Source: DAOTWA01 sp963702935 (GTDB lineage Bacteria; Chloroflexota; Anaerolineae; Anaerolineales; Anaerolineaceae). Taken from it: 64,000 nucleotides of DNA. The notes beneath the pieces were generated by a model, which was not told the origin of the DNA, ran no database searches, and worked only from the letters and a program-made list of their open reading frames with translations. The stretch lies in assembly GCA_963702935.1 (NCBI GenBank), contig OY969772.1:3906001-3970000 (forward strand), written 5' to 3'. Position numbers and translations under genes: made by a program. Positions within the stretch are counted from its first letter, which is position 1; each line of letters begins with the position of its first letter. This document shows, piece after piece, positions 60,943 through 64,000 of this stretch.

Positions 60943-61470
60943 TCATGCAGCGCCGGACGAAGGATCGTTCAAGGGCCGCATCATCGAAAGGATGGTTTCA
61001 CAGATCTCCTCCGGTGCCCGATCGATCCTAACGACGAGCGCGCCGGATGGCTCCTCCAAGGCGCCAAACTGGCTCTGAAGCATGCCCGGTTTCATGTAAT
61101 GATCCGTTCGGGCCTTCATGCGCGCCCAGATGAGATCAAAACTGCCCTTCAGGTAGACGACCTGCACGTCCACTTCGTTTTGGATCAGATGGCTACGGTA
61201 TTTCTGCTTGAGAGCCGAACAGGCCAACACCCCCGGACGGTTCTCGTCCTTACAGGCCACAATCAAGGCGCGAAGCCGATCCAGCCAGGGCTCACGATCG
61301 GCGTCATTCAAAGGCTCCCCCCTGGCCATTTTGGCAATATTTTCAGGGGGGTGAAAATCGTCCGCGTCGTAAAAACCCCAGCCCAGGCGCTGAGACAATA
61401 ACCTGGCGATGGTGGTTTTCCCGCTCCCGGAGACGCCCATCACGATCAAGAAACGAGCTGGCTGAAGCAA
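60943..61470 (-). CDS. gntK: Gluconokinase (GntK type)
   Basis: 175-residue P-loop kinase making 6-phosphogluconate. Walker A MGVSGSGKTT (residues 12-21), FYDADDFHPPENIAKMARGEPLNDADREPWL (gluconate-binding signature) and CSALKQKYR. TTG start at 61470 with AAGGTG upstream; the next ATG would fall inside the P-loop. It fits with the KDPG aldolase at 22686 as an Entner-Doudoroff-type route, though the genes are 38 kb apart. Confidence 0.9.
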   Translation of the reverse strand: MLQPARFLIVMGVSGSGKTTIARLLSQRLGWGFYDADDFHPPENIAKMARGEPLNDADREPWLDRLRALIVACKDENRPGVLACSALKQKYRSHLIQNEVDVQVVYLKGSFDLIWARMKARTDHYMKPGMLQSQFGALEEPSGALVVRIDRAPEEICETILSMMRPLNDPSSGAA

Positions 61471-61528
61471 GCTGCACCTTTGGGCGCCAACTCTATGGGG
61501 CGCCTACGCGTGAATGGGAGAGGGTGTG

Positions 61529-62161
61529 CTAGGCGTAGGCGACGCGGATCTGGTCGGCGTATGCCTGGGTCATGATTTCCGGCTGGCCAATTTGCAGCGC
61601 CTGGTGGTAGATCTGCATGCCCACTTCCGCATCGAAAGCCAGCTCAAAGGCATTGTCCAGGTCTTCCCCGATCGCGACCAGCCCGTGGTTGCGCAGCAGG
61701 CAGATCTTCAGCTCGGGACGGCTGCGGAAAATCTCCACGGTGACCACGCCGGCTTCGGCGGTGCCCGGGCAGGCCCAGGGCGCAACGGGGATGGGCGCTC
61801 CACAGGTGAACAACTCCACGCTGATCATGGGGACTTCCTTGCCCAGCGCGGCAAAGGTAATGGCATAAGGGGAGTGCGTGTGGCAGATGGCCCCGACGTT
61901 GGGCAGATTCCGGTAAATCGCGGTGTGCATGGGGGTCTCGGAGGAAGGCTTACTGGGAGCATCCACGGGCTTGCCGTCCAGGTCGACGATGGCAATTTGT
62001 TCCGGGCGCAAGACGTCGTATTTGACGCCGGTGGGGGTAATGGCAACCAGACCCTCTCGCGTGCGGGTGCTGATATTGCCGGCGGACAGGCGGATCAGTC
62101 TGGCGTCTTTGGCTTTCATCACCATTGCGTAGACCTCTTCCCGCTCAGCTTGGTAGCTCAT
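61529..62161 (-). CDS. Class II aldolase, FucA/AraD family
   Basis: 210-residue zinc aldolase or epimerase (L-fuculose-1-phosphate aldolase, L-ribulose-5-phosphate 4-epimerase and similar). Zinc and catalytic residues: Glu75 (SSETPMH), His94 and His96 (CHTHSPYA), and His in LRNHGLVAIG (about 158). GNISTRT and TPTGVKYD phosphate and carbonyl contacts are present. AAGGAG precedes the ATG. Divergent from the ygfK-like gene. Substrate not predictable within the family. Confidence 0.9.
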   Translation of the reverse strand: MSYQAEREEVYAMVMKAKDARLIRLSAGNISTRTREGLVAITPTGVKYDVLRPEQIAIVDLDGKPVDAPSKPSSETPMHTAIYRNLPNVGAICHTHSPYAITFAALGKEVPMISVELFTCGAPIPVAPWACPGTAEAGVVTVEIFRSRPELKICLLRNHGLVAIGEDLDNAFELAFDAEVGMQIYHQALQIGQPEIMTQAYADQIRVAYA

Positions 62162-62262
62162 GGAGATTTCTCCTTCGTTGTTTATAGGGTTTCAAACGGA
62201 TCAGGTTCGTATCTCAGGATATTATACCGTCGAGCAGATTGTTCTGTCGGGCCAAGTACGCC

Positions 62263-62338
62263 TTCCTCGCAATGATACTCCGTGATGGTTTCTTCCCGAA
62301 AGAAGAGCGCCTCGGCGCTGTGGAGTTCCTCGCAATGA
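62263..62338. repeat. Extragenic repeat element with duplicated TTCCTCGCAATGA
   Basis: TTCCTCGCAATGA occurs at 62263-62275 and 62326-62338. Between them lie AGCGC-CTCG-GCGCT (62306-62319) and a TTCTT...AAGAA inverted pair. On the minus strand this reads as the widespread TCATTGCGAGGA-type interspersed element, which also yields spurious HCEE peptides. It sits in the 298-bp gap between the class II aldolase and the ygfK-like gene; non-coding. Confidence 0.5.
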
Positions 62339-62379
62339 CAATCCAAGTCAGGCGGATGCTGCGCAATAAAAGCTAAAAC

Positions 62380-62407
62380 TGGTATAATATGAGAAGTTGT
62401 CTGACAA
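62380..62407 (+). promoter_or_regulatory. Extended -10 promoter with FadR-type operator for the ygfK-like gene
   Basis: Extended -10 TGG-TATAAT (62380-62388). TTGTC-T-GACAA (62397-62407), a perfect 5+1+5 palindrome matching TNGTNNNACNA, covers the start site. The same AGTTGTCTGAC string precedes the FCD regulator gene (52402). Predicts repression of the ygfK-like gene by that regulator. Confidence 0.72.
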
Positions 62408-62459
62408 TTGCACCTCCTGTTCACTTTACAATACAATACCCTACTATAAAGGATCGATC

Positions 62460-64000
62460 ATGTCCGACACGATGAAAACCCTGTCTTTTAAACACCTCTT
62501 GGATTGGACATTGCGGGAATATCGGGAGAATGCCTCGATTTTCGGCATTCATCGTTCCCTGTTTTACATTCCCCGCCGGGAAAGCCCCTACGCGACCCCG
62601 GACCTGTTTGGGAGCCTCCTGGGCACCCCTGTCGGCCCCGCCGCCGGCCCTCACACCCAACTGGCGCAGAACATCTTGTCTGCCTGGCTCTCCGGAGGCC
62701 GGTTTATCGAGCTGAAGACCGTCCAGGTGATGGATGAGCTGGAGATCCCGCGCCCGTGCATCGACATGCAAGACGAAGGGTACAACGTCGAGTGGTCGCA
62801 GGAGCTGAAGCTGGCTCAATCCACCCGCGAATATATCCACGCCTGGGTGATGGTGCACGTCTTGCGCCGGTTGCTGGGATTCGAGCAGACCCCCTTCGAT
62901 ACCATCTTCAATATGAGCGTTGGCTATAACCTGGAGGGCATCCAGAGCGCGCCCATGACGCGTTTCATGGATACGCTGGGTGATGCCTCGCAGGAGATAG
63001 CGGAGATCCAGGCGCTGCTCGAAGCCGAATACCCCCAGTTTACCGGCCTGGAGATTCCCGGCCGCATCACCAACAGCGTGACCCTTTCCACCATGCACGG
63101 CTGCCCGCCGGACGAGATCGAGCGCATCGCTCGTTACTTGCTGGAAGTGCGTGGGCTGCACACCACCGTCAAGCTCAACCCAACCCTGCTGGGGAAAGAC
63201 CGGGTTTTGAAGATCCTGCACGAGGATCTGGGCTACCACGAGATCCAGATCCCCGATAAAGTATTCGACAACGATCTAAAATATGAGCGGGCCGTACAGC
63301 TCATCCGCTCGCTCCAGAAGGTGGCCGCCGAGCGGGGGCTGACCTTTGGGGTCAAATTGAGCAACACCCTGCCGATGGCGAATCATCGCTCCGTGCTGCC
63401 CGGGGAGGAGATGTACATGTCCGGGCGGGCGCTCTACCCGATCACCATGAACCTGTTCGAAAAGCTCAACCAGGAGTTCCAGGGCGATCTGAACGTCTCG
63501 TTCTCCGCCGGAGCGGACGCACTGAACGTGATGGAGATCCTGGCCGCCGGAGCCTTGCCGGTGACGGTCGCCAGCGACTTGCTCAAGCCGGGCGGCTATT
63601 CGCGCATGCTCCAGTACCTGGAGAACCTCGAGAGCGGGATGAAGCGCGCGGGAGCCGGGAGCCTGGAGGAGCTCAGGCGCGATCGGCAAGGCCACCTGAA
63701 GCAGTCGGCTGCGCGGGCTCTGGTGGAGCCGCGCTATAAAAAGGGATACCGGAGCAGCACTTCACCCAAGGTGACCTCCGGGTTAGAGTATTTCGACTGC
63801 GCAGTAGCGCCTTGCAGCCAGCAATGCGCGGTATGCCAGGATATTCCGACTTACAACCGCCTGATCGCCCAGGGCCAATACGACCGCGCCCTGGAAGTGA
63901 TCCTGGCCCGCAATCCCCTTCCCAGCGTAACCGGATACGTATGCACCCACCTGTGCCAGACGCACTGCATCCGCAGCGATTACGATGCCCCGGTGGCGAT
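62460..64000 (+). CDS. ygfK: YgfK-like flavoprotein (putative selenate reductase subunit family), 3' truncated
   Basis: First 513 codons of a ~1000-residue protein that runs off the window. Residues 1-430 match the YgfK N-terminal TIM-barrel-like region (FKHLLDWTLREYRENASIFGIHRSLFY, GTPVGPAAGPHTQLAQNI, FIELKTVQVMDELEIPRPCID, STMHGCPPDEIERI, VKLNPTLLG). From about 440 the GltD-like Fe-S domain begins (CAVAPCSQQCAVCQDIPTYNRL, CTHLCQTHC). FAD and NAD domains would follow. AAGGA lies 7 nt before the ATG. YgfK is encoded in anaerobic purine/uric-acid degradation clusters and is thought to carry electrons in that pathway. Confidence 0.92.
   Translation, partial: MSDTMKTLSFKHLLDWTLREYRENASIFGIHRSLFYIPRRESPYATPDLFGSLLGTPVGPAAGPHTQLAQNILSAWLSGGRFIELKTVQVMDELEIPRPCIDMQDEGYNVEWSQELKLAQSTREYIHAWVMVHVLRRLLGFEQTPFDTIFNMSVGYNLEGIQSAPMTRFMDTLGDASQEIAEIQALLEAEYPQFTGLEIPGRITNSVTLSTMHGCPPDEIERIARYLLEVRGLHTTVKLNPTLLGKDRVLKILHEDLGYHEIQIPDKVFDNDLKYERAVQLIRSLQKVAAERGLTFGVKLSNTLPMANHRSVLPGEEMYMSGRALYPITMNLFEKLNQEFQGDLNVSFSAGADALNVMEILAAGALPVTVASDLLKPGGYSRMLQYLENLESGMKRAGAGSLEELRRDRQGHLKQSAARALVEPRYKKGYRSSTSPKVTSGLEYFDCAVAPCSQQCAVCQDIPTYNRLIAQGQYDRALEVILARNPLPSVTGYVCTHLCQTHCIRSDYDAPVA

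Noticed and set aside
62182..62436. 84-codon minus-strand frame upstream of the ygfK-like gene
   Set aside because: Translation contains the CHCEE peptide typical of an interspersed TCATTGCGAGGA repeat; it overlaps the promoter/operator and lacks an SD.
1..64000. tRNA, rRNA, CRISPR array, IS element, prophage or integrase
   Set aside because: Looked for cloverleaf-like sequences, regularly spaced repeats, transposase motifs and terminal inverted repeats; none seen.

Overview
The window is one 64 kb piece of a GC-rich bacterial chromosome. Lipoproteins with long Pro/Thr/Ala linkers, stacked sugar and branched-chain-type ABC importers, corrinoid/URO-D methyltransferases and many short-spaced ATGA-coupled operons suggest a heterotrophic, probably anaerobic member of the Chloroflexota (Anaerolineae-like). 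This is inference from gene style; there is no rRNA or tRNA in the window to prove it. I see no CRISPR array, IS element or phage gene.

Layout. 1-5.5 kb (+): end of an oligopeptide ABC importer (two permeases, binding lipoprotein) and an S9 peptidase. 5.5-9.2 kb (-): a four-gene unit of URO-D methyltransferase, corrinoid protein, stand-alone MetE C-terminal barrel and UlaG-like metallo-hydrolase. 9.3-21.4 kb (-): a sugar or sugar-derivative catabolic regulon: ribose-type ABC importer, two Gfo/Idh/MocA dehydrogenases, deoxyribose-phosphate aldolase, IolE-like isomerase, ROK kinase, GntR regulator, SIS protein and SDR. Two near-identical palindromic operators flank it. 21.6-27.3 kb: SIS deaminase-like protein, KDPG aldolase, a broken sedolisin, a NosL-like regulator beside a predicted copper-binding secreted protein, and a pirin. 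27.8-34.1 kb (+): Liv-type importer plus an SsnA/AtzB-like amidohydrolase. 34.2-40 kb: cyclic-amide cluster (dihydropyrimidinase-like, SIS, two TIM-barrel amidohydrolases, creatininase, BtpA) bounded by two copies of a promoter-operator, with a HutC-type GntR next door. 41-48 kb: APC permease, phosphoesterase, nucleotidyltransferase-like protein, PfkB kinase, a divergent carbamate-kinase-like protein and a two-component pair that has lost its phosphotransfer residues. 48-55.4 kb (+): ureide cluster (hydantoin racemase, ATCase-like protein, allantoinase, ureidoglycine aminohydrolase, FadR-type regulator, IlvC-like protein, acetylornithine-carbamoyltransferase-like protein). 55.5-60.1 kb (+): FixC-FixX-EtfB-EtfA and a DAO-type flavin oxidase. 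60.2-62.2 kb (-): lipoprotein, gluconokinase, class II aldolase. 62.5-64 kb (+): start of a YgfK-like flavoprotein.

Together the right half looks like a purine/ureide/creatinine-type nitrogen catabolism island: import, ring opening by amidohydrolases, carbamoyl-group handling, and electron delivery through an ETF system and YgfK. Several enzymes there are recognisable relatives of textbook enzymes but have changed active-site residues, so the chemistry may be new. Promoter elements tie scattered pieces together: 11-bp tandem repeats at 27.5 and 48.9 kb, a HutC-type operator at 34.2 and 40.1 kb, and a FadR-type operator at 52.4 and 62.4 kb.

Caution: eight otherwise well-conserved genes carry single-base frameshifts, most in short homopolymers. 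This rate is more easily explained by consensus errors than by decay. They are annotated as frameshifted genes, and the point is raised as a finding.
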